Positions 32,458 to 40,820 are shown, counted from the first letter of the stretch. The stretch: DNA of 64,000 bases from Nonomuraea pusilla (GCF_900109355.1 NZ_FOBF01000002.1:434001-498000); one strand, 5' to 3'. The notes: generated by a model from the letters alone, not told the origin. Program-made: numbers and translations.

Positions 32458-32733
32458 ATGCTCAAGCGTCTCCTTGTCGCCGCCTCGATGGTGGCATCGG
32501 CATTCTTCATCACTGGAACGATCACGACGAACGCGGCCAACGCCACCACGGACTGCACACAGTCCACGGCCGTCACCACCCACACCGCCAAGAAGTACAA
32601 GTGCAAGTGGAAGTGGTGGCACCACAAGCACTGCTACTACTGCTACAAGAACGGCCACTGGGAGCGCCAGTACTGCGAGAGCAGCTCGGAGCACAGCAGC
32701 TCCCACGGCAGCTCCGAACAGGGCAGCCACTGA
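32458..32733 (+). CDS. Small secreted Cys/His/Trp/Lys-rich protein, possibly metal-binding or antimicrobial
   Basis: 91 aa. A Sec signal peptide (LKRLLVAASMVASAFFITG, cleavage likely after ANA at 27-29) leaves a mature chain of about 62 residues. Its core is dense in basic, aromatic and metal-binding residues: KKYKCKWKWWHHKHCYYCYK at 45-64, with Cys at 33, 49, 59, 62 and 73 and eight His, then a Ser/His/Glu tail. A CxxC (59-62) next to HHxH could bind a metal such as zinc or copper. No family is recognised. Codon use fits the neighbours, and a good leader precedes it. An odd number of Cys suggests dimerisation or metal binding rather than only disulfides. Confidence 0.72.
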   Translation: MLKRLLVAASMVASAFFITGTITTNAANATTDCTQSTAVTTHTAKKYKCKWKWWHHKHCYYCYKNGHWERQYCESSSEHSSSHGSSEQGSH

Positions 32734-32814
32734 GCCCGTGCGAGGACCGACGCCCCGCGAGCCCCGCTCGCGGGGCGTCCGTCCGTGCGCGCCGCCCGCC
32801 GGGGCAGGCGCGTC

Positions 32815-33753
32815 TCAGGACGTTCCCACGCGCGAGGCCAGGACGTCCCGCAGCCGCTCGTACGTCGGAGCCAGTCGCCGCAGCCCGGCCGCGAGCGCCG
32901 GATCGTCGCCCGACACGAGCGGACCCTGCAGCCCGCCCACGACCCTGGCCTGCTCCGCCGCGACCGACGCGCCCGCGTCGAGGCCGAGCGAGGACAGGCA
33001 GGCCGCCAGGTCGTTGAGACGGCGGGCGCCCACCCGCACCGCGAACGCCTGCCACAGCGCCCTGACGTCGGGGTCCAGCCCTTCCTCCACCAGCGCGGCC
33101 GTGCGCTCCGCGGCCTCGGCCTGTCCCAGCGTGCCGGGCGGGACCTCCACGTCCGCCCGCCCGGCCAGCCAGGCCACTCCGGCGGGCAGGGAGCGCCGCA
33201 GCGCCTCCTCCTGGCTGACCCGGGCGCTCCGGGTGAACCGGTGCCGCATCCGGAACGGCCGCCGCAGGTACGGGATCAGCTCCCCCCGCCACGCCTGCGC
33301 GAAGTCGCCGGCCGGCAGCGTGGCGTACGGGTGGCCCTGCGGGTCGTGCACCAGCACGGTGTCGTCGCCGGCCTCCAGCACCACCACATAGTGGTCGGCC
33401 CCGACCGCCTGGCCCGACCCCGGCTGGTACGTCAGCAGGCCGAGCTCGAGCGGCCCCACGAGCACCGGGCCGTCCTGGCAGGCGCGGCGCAGCCGGTCGA
33501 GCGCCTCCTCGGCCGTCCCGCCGTCCGCGCGCTCGCACTCCCACCCGAGCAGGCCGATCGCGGCGTCGAGCCCGATCTCGGGGTCCCAGCCGAACGGGTC
33601 GAACAGCGGCAGCCGCCCGCCGATCAGCTGCATCCCGTATGGGGAGCCGGTCAGGACCTCGATCACGGCCGGAGGCGGAGCTTCACCGCCCAGGATCATC
33701 GCCAGGGAGTTGGCGTAGCAGTACGGCCCGGAGCCGACATATGTGACTGACAT
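32815..33753 (-). CDS. C39-like/BtrH-type papain-fold protein
   Basis: 312 aa. A papain-like triad is visible: Cys12 in GPYCYANSLAMIL, His121 in GADHYVVV and Asp137 in VHDPQGH. This order and spacing match the C39-like/BtrH N-terminal domain, found in bacteriocin-processing proteases and in the acyltransferase BtrH of butirosin biosynthesis. It has no membrane segments or signal, so it acts inside the cell. The C-terminal half (from about 175) is helical and unassigned. ATG 33753 is chosen; upstream residues overlap the promoter. The gene lies downstream of the acyltransferase and its nested inverted repeat. Confidence 0.72.
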   Translation of the reverse strand: MSVTYVGSGPYCYANSLAMILGGEAPPPAVIEVLTGSPYGMQLIGGRLPLFDPFGWDPEIGLDAAIGLLGWECERADGGTAEEALDRLRRACQDGPVLVGPLELGLLTYQPGSGQAVGADHYVVVLEAGDDTVLVHDPQGHPYATLPAGDFAQAWRGELIPYLRRPFRMRHRFTRSARVSQEEALRRSLPAGVAWLAGRADVEVPPGTLGQAEAAERTAALVEEGLDPDVRALWQAFAVRVGARRLNDLAACLSSLGLDAGASVAAEQARVVGGLQGPLVSGDDPALAAGLRRLAPTYERLRDVLASRVGTS

Positions 33754-33761
33754 GCGCAGCA

Positions 33762-33801
33762 CCGTCCCGCCTGACACGGTGTCAGAGTCAAGGCGGGACG
33801 G
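33762..33801. promoter_or_regulatory. Nested inverted repeats with MerR-type promoter features
   Basis: Outer arms CCGTCCCGCC (33762-33771) and GGCGGGACGG (33792-33801) are perfect inverses; inside lies the palindrome CTGACACGGTGTCAG (33771-33785). On the reverse strand this reads TTGACT, then CTGACACCGTGTCAG, resembling MerR-type promoters where the dyad sits in a long spacer. The outer stem could also terminate the acyltransferase transcript, 14 bp after whose stop it begins on the left side of the gene order. Confidence 0.5.
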
Positions 33802-33814
33802 CCGGAGACGGTGA

Positions 33815-35008
33815 TCAGCGCGGCTGCCCTCCACCGCGCGGCGGGCGTTCGCGGGCGTGGAAGGCGGCCAGGCACACCAGCAGGGCCAGCGCGAACGCGG
33901 GCAGCCAGGCCAGCCTGGCGAGCACCCATCCCGGACCGTCGGGAACGGTGTGCAGGCCGGGCAGGGCCCGGCCGGTGAGCAGGCCGAGCGCGCTGACCAT
34001 GATCATGGCGGTCTGGTGCCAGAGGAAGATCGTCATCGCGGAGAGGTTCGCGAGCGCCACGACCGCCCAGGCGGCGGGCCGCGACAGCGCCCGCCGCAGC
34101 GGCCCGAGCAGCAGCAGCGCCGCCCCGCACTGGGCGAGACCGAACGTGACGGCCGCGAGGGTGGGCGGGGACTGGTTCGAGACCGGGGCGCCCGGCACCC
34201 CCACCATGGAGGCCGGGTAGCCGGCCCACAGCACGAGCGCGGCCGTGGCGGCGGCGCCGCCGAGCAGCGACGCCCACCCGGCCGCACGGCTGCGCAGGCT
34301 GCCGCGGGCCCAGGCCGCGCCCAGACAGTACGGCACCAGCCAGCCGGCCGCCAGGTTGACCCAGCCGATCCAGGCGGGCCCGCCCGGCCCGAACCGGACC
34401 AGGTCGGCGAGCGCGACCGTGGCCAGCGGCCACGCCGGATGCAGCCGGGCGACCAGCGGGGTGAGCGCCGTCAGCGCGGCGAACACCAGCAGGAACCACA
34501 GCGGCGACCACACCAGCTTGGCCAGGGCGTACACGGTCGCGAGGTCCGCGCCGAGCGCGAGCATCACCGCCGCCGCCAGGGTCCAGACCGTGAGCACGGC
34601 GGTGACCGGCCGGAACAGGCGGGCCAGCCGCGCGCCCAGCCAGCGCCGGTAGGTGACGTCGCGGGTCCGCGCGGAGGCGTGGCTCCTGGCGGCCAGCTGC
34701 CCGCCCACCAGGAAGAAGACCGCCATGGTCTGGAAGATCCACGACGCGGGAGCCAGGTACGGCATGTTCCGCAGCGGGCTGGCGACGCGCAGGGCGCCGC
34801 TGTCGAGGACCAGCGCGGTCACCAGCCAGTGGCCGAGCACCACGCCGCCGATGGCCAGGGCGCGCAGCGCGTCGAGCCCGCGATCACGGCCGGCGGGGGT
34901 GGCCGACTCGACGCGCCTGCTCAACTCGGACACCACGCCGGGCACCCCGCCAGACACAGGGCCGGGCACAGCTCCGGGCGCCGAGTAAGGCACGGCCTCA
35001 GGTGGCAT
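33815..35008 (-). CDS. Acyltransferase family 3 integral membrane protein
   Basis: 397 aa, about 10 TM segments. The start region RGLDALRALAIGGVVLGHW (about 40-58) contains the R...H pair typical of acyltransferase-3/OafB proteins, and FFLVGGQLAARSHA follows. These enzymes O-acetylate or succinylate sugars, peptidoglycan or antibiotics at the membrane. The first 35 residues are Pro/Val-rich and may be a cytoplasmic tail. ATG 35008 overlaps the end of the alpha/beta hydrolase gene by 11 bp, so the two are translationally coupled. Confidence 0.84.
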   Translation of the reverse strand: MPPEAVPYSAPGAVPGPVSGGVPGVVSELSRRVESATPAGRDRGLDALRALAIGGVVLGHWLVTALVLDSGALRVASPLRNMPYLAPASWIFQTMAVFFLVGGQLAARSHASARTRDVTYRRWLGARLARLFRPVTAVLTVWTLAAAVMLALGADLATVYALAKLVWSPLWFLLVFAALTALTPLVARLHPAWPLATVALADLVRFGPGGPAWIGWVNLAAGWLVPYCLGAAWARGSLRSRAAGWASLLGGAAATAALVLWAGYPASMVGVPGAPVSNQSPPTLAAVTFGLAQCGAALLLLGPLRRALSRPAAWAVVALANLSAMTIFLWHQTAMIMVSALGLLTGRALPGLHTVPDGPGWVLARLAWLPAFALALLVCLAAFHARERPPRGGGQPR

Positions 35009-35963
35009 GGCGCGCCTCCGCAGGGGGTCGTCCGGAGACGATGCGGGCGATGTTCGCGAGCGCGGGCGAACCGGCCTTGAAGTAGTCGCTGTGGCCGCCG
35101 TCGCCGGCCGCGAAGACGCGGGCGCCGAAGGGCGGGGCGACCGGGTCGGCGCCGAAGCCGAGCGTGACGCGGGGAAGGCGGAGCCGGGTGTGCGGCACGA
35201 AGGCGATCCAGTCCCCGCTCCCCCTGCCGGCCCAGACGGTCGCCGGGGTGCGTAACGCGGCGACGTCGTCGGCGGCGACGCCTGGGCTGCCGACCAGCAC
35301 GATGTCGGCGACGGCCAGTCCGGGTGCGGCCCGCCCGCAGACGACGCTGCCGTAGGAGTGGCAGACCAGGGAGACACGGGCGGCGGGCTTGAGCGCGGTC
35401 AACTCGCGGACGAAGGCGCGCAGCGCGGGGGCGCCCTCGTCGGCGCGGCCGGTGGTGAGCGCCGCCAGGCTCACCGTGTTCGGGGTGCGGTAGCCGAGCC
35501 AGGCGATGACCGCCGAGTCGTCGCCGAGCGCCTGCCGCAGTCTGAGCGCGCCGCCGCGCAGGAGCCCGTACTTGTCCAGGTGGGTGTCGCCGCCGGGGAC
35601 CAGCACGGCGATCCGCCGGGCGGTCGCGAGGTCGCCGACGACCTCGACGGCCAGGCCGCCGTCGCGTCCGTCGAAGGCCAGGAACCGGCGCGCGGGATCG
35701 GCCAGGTCGCGCAGCGTCCTGGCGCGCCACGAGTGGCCGTGCTCCGCGGCCGTGCGCCCGGCGGCCACGATGGCGGCGCGGGTGGCCGCGTACCGTGCGG
35801 CCAGGGCGGCGGGGCTCGCCGCCCGCAGCGGGGCCGCGGGCGCGGGGACGGGCGCGGGAACGGCGCCGGGGCGTGCCGCGCCGGTCACCGGGACCGCCAC
35901 GGCGGCGGCGATGGACGCGCAGAGCAGGCCGCGGCGCAGTCCGGACACGTTGAGGTGGATCAC
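34998..35963 (-). CDS. Secreted alpha/beta hydrolase (DUF1023 type)
   Basis: 321 aa. A twin-basic, hydrophobic N-terminus (LRRGLLCASIAAAVAVPVTGAA) looks like a signal peptide. The DUF1023 core is present: VLVPGGDTHLDKY (oxyanion), nucleophile CHSYGS (Ser in GxSxG-like form) and GDGGHSDYF near the C-terminus with the base His. Substrate unknown. GTG 35963 is the likely start; ribosome binding site weak. Coupled with the acyltransferase by an 11-bp overlap, which suggests a joint role at the cell surface, for example modifying and releasing an acyl group. Confidence 0.8.
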   Translation of the reverse strand: MIHLNVSGLRRGLLCASIAAAVAVPVTGAARPGAVPAPVPAPAAPLRAASPAALAARYAATRAAIVAAGRTAAEHGHSWRARTLRDLADPARRFLAFDGRDGGLAVEVVGDLATARRIAVLVPGGDTHLDKYGLLRGGALRLRQALGDDSAVIAWLGYRTPNTVSLAALTTGRADEGAPALRAFVRELTALKPAARVSLVCHSYGSVVCGRAAPGLAVADIVLVGSPGVAADDVAALRTPATVWAGRGSGDWIAFVPHTRLRLPRVTLGFGADPVAPPFGARVFAAGDGGHSDYFKAGSPALANIARIVSGRPPAEARHAT

Positions 35964-36097
35964 CCGATCGACGGTGCCGCAGCCGATGCCCCCGCCACAT
36001 CGGACCGCCGTAGCCATTCGCGGTGGCGCGGGTAGACCCTGGTCGTACCCCCGTGGTCCGATGCCGGGGCGCAGGACGCCCCGTTACGATCCTGGTC

Positions 36098-36339
36098 ATG
36101 CACGTCACGCCGCCCCTGCCGCCGCTGAAGCGGGTGCCGCCCGGCGTGTGGACGGTCCTGGCGTGGTGGGCGGGCCTGGTGTTCACGTTCCTCGTGCGGA
36201 TCAGGCTCCCCGGGGAGTCCGGGCCCCCCACGCTGCCCGGGGCGATCTTCTTCCACTGGGACACGCAGAGGACTTCGTGCTGGAGACCGTCTACCGGGAC
36301 GCCGGCGCCGTCCGTCTCGCCGCCGTCGTACGCGGCTGA
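36098..36339 (+). pseudogene. Frameshifted remnant of a small membrane protein
   Basis: From ATG 36098 the frame gives LPPLKRVPPGVWTVLAWWAG, a TM segment, then RIRLPGESGPPTLPGAIFFH. After about residue 53 the sequence turns unlikely, while the neighbouring frame continues EDFVLETVYRDAGAVRLAAV to a stop at 36339. A single frameshift near 36260 explains this. The first part looks like the N-terminus of membrane sensor proteins. Not assigned. Confidence 0.5.
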
Positions 36340-36385
36340 TCCTGCCCTACGATGGGCAGCCGGCCGATCATGAGGAGGACAGCCG

Positions 36386-37144
36386 GTGGATCTCGGCGTG
36401 CTGTGCGTCCACGCACACCCCGACGACGAGGCGATCTGGACGGGCGGCACCCTCGCCAGGTACGCCGACGAGGGCGCGCGGACGGCGGTCGTGACCTGCA
36501 CCTGGCACGGGGGCACCGTGCGGGCCGCCGAGCTGGAGCGCTCGCTGGAGATCCTCGGGGCGGGCCCGCCCAGGCTGCTGGGCTACGCCGACGCGCGCAA
36601 CCCCGACTCGGCCTCCGGCTCCCCGCGCTTCCTGGACGCCCCGTTCGACGAGGCCGTGGGCCGCGTCGTCGAGCACATCAGGGAGTTCAGGCCTGACGTG
36701 GTGCTCACCTACGACGGCTACGGCGGCTACGGGCACCCCGACCACGTCCACGCCCACCGGGTCACGCTCGCGGCGGTGGAGGCCGCCGGGTACGACCAGC
36801 TCTACCCCGGAACGGGCGCCCCCTGGCGGCCTCGCTCGGTCCACCTGGCGACGCTCCCCCGGTCCGTCGTCCTCGCGCAGTGGCAGGCCGTGTTCGGCGC
36901 GCCGCCGGAGCCGGGCGCGACGCTGCCCGGCGTCCCCGACGAGCAGGTCACGACCACGCTCGACGTCGGACGGTGGGCCGGGCGCAAGTGGGAGGCCATG
37001 CACGCGCACGCCTCGGAGGTCGCGCGCGGGGCGTCGATGACGCTGCTGACGTCGCTGCCGGAGCCGGCCCGCGCCCAGATGCTCTCCACGGAGTGGTACC
37101 GCCGGGTGTCGGGCCAGGACGGCCCGCACGACGCCCTCGTCTGA
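36386..37144 (+). CDS. PIG-L/LmbE-family deacetylase
   Basis: 252 aa. The zinc motif HPDDE (His11, Asp13, Asp14) and the distant His of GHPDHVHAH (about 116-124) are intact, with TYDGYGGYGHP nearby. PIG-L deacetylases remove acetyl from N-acetylglucosamine conjugates; in actinobacteria relatives serve mycothiol synthesis (MshB) and mycothiol-S-conjugate cleavage (Mca). Length and the motif WYRRV near the end fit this group, but the substrate is inferred. GTG start after a weak site. Convergent with the methyltransferase. Confidence 0.85.
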   Translation: MDLGVLCVHAHPDDEAIWTGGTLARYADEGARTAVVTCTWHGGTVRAAELERSLEILGAGPPRLLGYADARNPDSASGSPRFLDAPFDEAVGRVVEHIREFRPDVVLTYDGYGGYGHPDHVHAHRVTLAAVEAAGYDQLYPGTGAPWRPRSVHLATLPRSVVLAQWQAVFGAPPEPGATLPGVPDEQVTTTLDVGRWAGRKWEAMHAHASEVARGASMTLLTSLPEPARAQMLSTEWYRRVSGQDGPHDALV

Positions 37145-37168
37145 CCGGGCTCCCCGCCGGGGGGTGCG

Positions 37169-37993
37169 TCAGGTGGCGCGGTGGCGCGTGGCGGCCACCA
37201 CCACGGTGGAGTAGCGCATGGTGAAGCCGCCTCCGAGCGCGTCGAGCGCGGCGCCGAGTCCCGCCAGCACCTCCTCCAGCGTGCCGGGCGGGAGCCGGGT
37301 GTGGGTGCCGCTCGTGGGCACCAGGTCCAGCCACTCGTCCCGGGTGTAGGTGCGTTCCCAGCCGAACCGCCACTGCTCGGGCTCGCCGTACGCGCCGGAC
37401 GCGCGGATCCCGTCGGCCGCCCGGTCGAGGAGCGCGGTGTACCCGTGGCCGGTGGCCGCCCACTGGCGGGCGGTGAGCGAGCCGGGCAGGAGGCGTTCGT
37501 AGACGGCGGAGAAGGCGCGGGCCACGTCGGGCGGCGGCTGCTCGACGTTCCAGAACGCGGCGAGCAGGCCGCCGGGCCGCAGCGCCTCGGCCGCCCTGGC
37601 GGCGCCGGCGACGGGGTCGATCCAGTGCCAGGTCTGTGCGGAGACGACCGCGTCGAACGTCCGGCCCGCGGGATCCCAGGACTCGAACGCGGCCACCTCG
37701 ACCTCGTGCCCGCGCCGCCGCGCCCAGCCGGCCATGCGCGGGTCGACCTCGACGCCGAGCACGACGCAGCCGGCGGCCTCGAACTGCCGGGCGGCGATGC
37801 CGGTGCCGATGCCGACGTCGAGGACGTCATGCCCGGGGCTCGCGGCGACGACGCGGTTCACCATGGCGTCGGGGTAGCTGGGGCGGGCCCGGTCGTAGCG
37901 TTCGGGGTCGGTGCCGAACGATTCGGCCATCTCACGGGCTTGGTGGGGCGCGCTGGCAGGCGGGCGCGAGCCCTCCGAAGGTATAGTGGGCAT
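37169..37993 (-). CDS. Class I SAM-dependent methyltransferase, likely leaderless transcript
   Basis: 274 aa. Motif I VLDVGIGTGIAARQF (about 57-71), acidic beta-2 VLGVEVDPRM, and WHWIDPVAGAARAAEALRPGG typical of trans-aconitate-like/UbiE-type methyltransferases. ATG 37993 lies 6 bases after the -10-like TATAGT (reverse strand of 38000-38005), which fits leaderless translation; the operator overlaps both. An internal ATG at 37930 is the fallback start. It is divergent from the TetR gene at 38055, which should repress it. Substrate unknown. Confidence 0.82.
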   Translation of the reverse strand: MPTIPSEGSRPPASAPHQAREMAESFGTDPERYDRARPSYPDAMVNRVVAASPGHDVLDVGIGTGIAARQFEAAGCVVLGVEVDPRMAGWARRRGHEVEVAAFESWDPAGRTFDAVVSAQTWHWIDPVAGAARAAEALRPGGLLAAFWNVEQPPPDVARAFSAVYERLLPGSLTARQWAATGHGYTALLDRAADGIRASGAYGEPEQWRFGWERTYTRDEWLDLVPTSGTHTRLPPGTLEEVLAGLGAALDALGGGFTMRYSTVVVAATRHRAT

Positions 37994-38023
37994 GCGCCCA
38001 CTATAAGTGGGCAAGTGCCCACT
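37982..38023. promoter_or_regulatory. Twin TetR operators, 21 bp apart
   Basis: AGTGGGC-N4-GCCCACT occurs at 37985-38002 and 38006-38023, centre to centre 21 bp (two helical turns). The first extends to ten paired bases per arm (TATAGTGGGC/GCCCACTATA). It contains the -10 (TATAGT) and the ATG of the methyltransferase, so repressor binding would block it directly. The TetR gene starts 31 bp beyond. Confidence 0.8.
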
Positions 38024-38054
38024 CGCAACGCCGTGAACCGGGAGGAGCCGTACG

Positions 38055-38642
38055 ATGCCGACAGGGGTGGCCCTGCGCGACGCGCGGGAGCAGCTGTTCG
38101 AGGCCGCGGAACGCGTCCTGCTGCGCGACGGGCCGAGCGCGCTGACCAGCCGCGCGGTCACGACCGAGGCCGGCTGCGCCAAGGGCGTCCTGCACCGGCA
38201 CTTCGCCGACTTCGACGCCTTCCTCGCCGAGCTCGTCCTCGACCGCGTCGCCAGGCTCGACCGGCAGGCCGCCGCCCTGCGCGGGCGGGCGGGCGCCGGC
38301 ACCGTCGCCGGCAACGTCGCCGCCGCGCTGACGGACCTGTTCGAGTCGGTCGCCGTGGCGATCGTCGCCCTCGTCATCTCCCGCGACGGCCTGCGCGCCC
38401 GGCTGCGCGAGGCCGGGCGGGCCGGCGTGCCGCTCCTCAACGAGGCGGCGGGCATGATCGCCTCCTACCTCCGCGCCGAGCAGGAGCGCGGCCGCGTCGC
38501 GGCCGACGCCGACGTCGACGTCCTCGCCCCCACGCTGGTCGGCGCCGGGCACCTGCTGTTCGCCGACCGCGAGAGCGGCCCCCCCGACACCGCCACCGTC
38601 GTGAGGACCGTGACCGCGGTCGTGGCGGGCTCCCTGAGGTAG
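38055..38642 (+). CDS. TetR-family transcriptional regulator
   Basis: 195 aa. N-terminal HTH (about 8-55): REQLFEAAERVLLRDG, ALTSRAVTTEAGCAKGVL, HRHFADFDAFLAELV, the last being the usual helix-turn-helix and linker pattern. The C-terminal domain is an Ala/Val-rich helical bundle with no recognised ligand pocket motif. It is divergent from the methyltransferase and the twin dyads between them fit autoregulation plus repression of that gene. ATG 38055 follows GGGAGG. Confidence 0.85.
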   Translation: MPTGVALRDAREQLFEAAERVLLRDGPSALTSRAVTTEAGCAKGVLHRHFADFDAFLAELVLDRVARLDRQAAALRGRAGAGTVAGNVAAALTDLFESVAVAIVALVISRDGLRARLREAGRAGVPLLNEAAGMIASYLRAEQERGRVAADADVDVLAPTLVGAGHLLFADRESGPPDTATVVRTVTAVVAGSLR

Positions 38643-38664
38643 CCGTAGCCGCGGGCGGCGGCGG

Positions 38665-38682
38665 GTTGTCCGTCCGAACGAA
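38665..38682 (+). promoter_or_regulatory. Operator-like site D of the proposed PucR regulon
   Basis: GTTGTCCGTCCGAACGAA: the right half CGAACGAA matches the shared element seen at three other promoters in this locus (SGAAYGAA), while the left half is degenerate. It ends 57 bp before the GNAT start. Confidence 0.5.
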
Positions 38683-38739
38683 TCGGGCCCCGCGGTCCCG
38701 TGCTGTCCGACCAGCTGCGGCGCGGATCCGGCTGAGACC

Positions 38740-39624
38740 ATGACCGGCGTGACCGATCTCATCCGCGACCGTCGCGAGTCCCGGCCCGTCGACGCGGCGT
38801 GCGCCGCCTCCGAGGTGGCCGCGCGCGCCGCGGGCGTCGACATCCGGCTCCTGGACAGCGTCAGCGAGCTCGAGGCCGTCCGCCGCCTGTACGAGCGCAT
38901 CTGGCGCACGGGTGAGAACAACCCTCCGGTGACCGCCGACCTGCTGCGCGCGATGACGAAGGCGGGCAGCTACGTGAGCGGCGCCTTCGACGAGGGCGAG
39001 CTGGTGGGCGCCTGCTTCGGCTTCTTCTCCCCGCCGGCGCGCGGCGCCCTGCACAGCCACATCGCCGGCGTGCTGGCGCGCATGCAGGGACGCAATGTCG
39101 GCTTCGCACTGAAGCTGCACCAACGGGCCTGGGCGATGCTGCGCGGCGTCGGCGAGATCTGCTGGACGTACGACCCTCTGGTGCGGCGCAACGCGTACTT
39201 CAACATCGCCAAGCTGGCCGCCGACCCGGCCGAGTACCTGCCGAACTTCTACGGTCCGATGGACGACGACGTCAACCGCAGCGACGACACCGACCGGGTC
39301 CTGGTCCGGTGGAGGCTGGAGTCGCCCGACGCCGAGGCGGCCTGCGCGGGCCGGCCCCGGGTGACGGAAACGGAGGCGGGTGCCGCCGTGGCGTTGGGCG
39401 TCTCCGCCGGTGGAGGGCCGGTCGCCGGCCGTGCCGACGCGCGCACCGTGCTCGTCGGCGTCCCCCACGACATCGAGACCCTGCGGCAGAGCGACCCGGC
39501 CTGTGCCGCGGAGTGGCGCAAGGCGGTACGGGACGTTCTCGGCGGACTGCTCGCGGAGGGCGCGCGGGTGCGCGGCTTCGACCGTACAGGCTGGTACATC
39601 GTGGACAGGCAGGAGGCAGAGTGA
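38740..39624 (+). CDS. GNAT-family acyltransferase, probable D-amino acid N-succinyltransferase
   Basis: 294 aa, COG3375-like GNAT. The fold is visible as RLYERIWRTGENNPPVTADLL, SGAFDEGELVGACFGFF and the acyl-CoA region AGVLARMQGRNVGFALKLHQR with AWAMLRGVGEICWTYDPLVRRNAYFNIAKLA. Family members next to N-succinylamino acid racemases in Geobacillus succinylate D-amino acids from succinyl-CoA. Here it overlaps the racemase by GTGA, so they are one operon. An Asp/Glu-rich tail of about 50 residues after 240 is extra. The catalytic base cannot be read from sequence. Confidence 0.78.
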   Translation: MTGVTDLIRDRRESRPVDAACAASEVAARAAGVDIRLLDSVSELEAVRRLYERIWRTGENNPPVTADLLRAMTKAGSYVSGAFDEGELVGACFGFFSPPARGALHSHIAGVLARMQGRNVGFALKLHQRAWAMLRGVGEICWTYDPLVRRNAYFNIAKLAADPAEYLPNFYGPMDDDVNRSDDTDRVLVRWRLESPDAEAACAGRPRVTETEAGAAVALGVSAGGGPVAGRADARTVLVGVPHDIETLRQSDPACAAEWRKAVRDVLGGLLAEGARVRGFDRTGWYIVDRQEAE

Positions 39625-40733
39625 AGCTGACCGAGGTCGAGATCCGCACCGTCCGGGTGCCGCTCGTGGCGCCGTTCCGGACGTCGTTCGGCACGGAGAC
39701 CGTGCGAGAGGCAGTGGTGCTGCGCGTCGTCACCGACGAGGCCGAGGGGTGGGGCGAGTGCGGAGCGGGGACGGCACCCCTGTACTCCTCGGAGTACACC
39801 CACGCCGCCGCCGACGTGCTGAGCCGCTTCCTGGTCCCGGCGCTGGCCGAGGTCCGGGATCTGGACGCGCACCGGGTCGCCCCCGCGCTGGCCCCCTTCA
39901 AGGGCCACCGCACGGCCAAGGCCGCGCTGGAGATGGCGGTTCTCGACGCGGATCTCCGCGCGCGCGGAGTCTCTCTCGGCCACGCCCTCGGCGCCGTGCG
40001 AGACAGGGTGCCGTGCGGGGTGTCCGTGGGAATCGCGGAGTCGATCCCCGCGCTGCTCGACACGGTCGCCGGGTACCTGGACGCGGGCTACCGGCGGATC
40101 AAGCTGAAGATCGAGCCCGGCTGGGACGTCGAGCCGGTCCGTGCCGTGCGTGAACGGTTCGGCGACATCCTGCTGCAGGTCGACGCCAACACCGCCTACC
40201 GGCGTGGCGACGCCCGGCACCTGGCCGGGCTCGACCCGTTCGACCTCCTGCTGATGGAGCAGCCGCTGGCCGAGGACGACCTCATCGGACACGCGGAGCT
40301 CGCCAGGCAGATCACCACGCCGATCTGTCTCGACGAGTCGATCGTCTCCGCCCGCGCCGCGGCCGACGCGATCGCGCTCGGGGCCTGCCAGGTCGTCAAC
40401 ATCAAGCCGGGACGGGTCGGCGGCTACCTCGAAGCCAGGCGGATCCACGACGTCTGCGTGGCGCACGACGTCCCGGTCTGGTGCGGCGGCATGCTGGAGA
40501 CGGGATTGGGGCGCGCCGCCAACGTCGCGCTCGCCGCGCTGCCCGGGTTCACCCTGCCCGGTGACACCTCGGCGTCCGACCGCTACTACCGCACCGACAT
40601 CACGCCGCCGTTCCGCCTGGAGGACGGCCACCTCGCCGTGCCGACCGGGCCGGGGCTCGGCGTCACCCCGATCCCGGAGGTCCTGGACGCCGTCACGGTC
40701 ACGACGCGAGTGCTGCCCGTCACACCCCGATGA
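39621..40733 (+). CDS. N-succinylamino acid racemase / o-succinylbenzoate synthase-like enolase-superfamily enzyme
   Basis: 370 aa. Enolase-superfamily features: KxK motif in RRIKLKIEPG (catalytic Lys near 164), metal ligands Asp in LQVDANTAY (about 188), Glu in MEQPL (about 213) and Asp in CLDES (about 239), and the second Lys in NIKPGRVGG (about 263). The same scaffold does OSB synthesis (MenC) and NSAR chemistry; the paired GNAT gene, the absence of men genes and the peptidase neighbours favour racemisation of N-succinyl-D-amino acids. GTG 39621 after AGGAGG overlaps the GNAT stop. Confidence 0.82.
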   Translation: MKLTEVEIRTVRVPLVAPFRTSFGTETVREAVVLRVVTDEAEGWGECGAGTAPLYSSEYTHAAADVLSRFLVPALAEVRDLDAHRVAPALAPFKGHRTAKAALEMAVLDADLRARGVSLGHALGAVRDRVPCGVSVGIAESIPALLDTVAGYLDAGYRRIKLKIEPGWDVEPVRAVRERFGDILLQVDANTAYRRGDARHLAGLDPFDLLLMEQPLAEDDLIGHAELARQITTPICLDESIVSARAAADAIALGACQVVNIKPGRVGGYLEARRIHDVCVAHDVPVWCGGMLETGLGRAANVALAALPGFTLPGDTSASDRYYRTDITPPFRLEDGHLAVPTGPGLGVTPIPEVLDAVTVTTRVLPVTPR

Positions 40734-40738
40734 GAATG

Positions 40739-40757
40739 TCCTGTTCAATGGACAGGA
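40739..40757. other. Short inverted repeat just after the racemase gene
   Basis: TCCTGT (40739-40744) and ACAGGA (40752-40757) with a 7-base loop, 5 bp after the racemase stop. It may be a weak terminator or part of the PucR-gene control region, which also contains the operator-like site 10 bp further on. No T-tract follows. Confidence 0.35.
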
Positions 40758-40767
40758 ATGGCATCAT

Positions 40768-40785
40768 TTCGTCATGCGGAATGAA
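40768..40785 (+). promoter_or_regulatory. Operator-like site A of the proposed PucR regulon
   Basis: TTCGTCATGCGGAATGAA has the form TTCG-N10-TGAA, with the right half GGAATGAA as at the other sites. It ends 35 bp before the PucR start at 40821 (47 bp before the alternative GTG at 40833), suggesting autoregulation. Confidence 0.55.
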
Positions 40786-40820
40786 CGACGACCCACCGGC
40801 GCCGCGCTGACGTCGGACGC

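Noticed and set aside
37930..37990. Treating the first 21 residues of the methyltransferase as spurious
   Set aside because: The -10 and spacing support leaderless ATG 37993, so the longer form is kept, with ATG 37930 as alternative.
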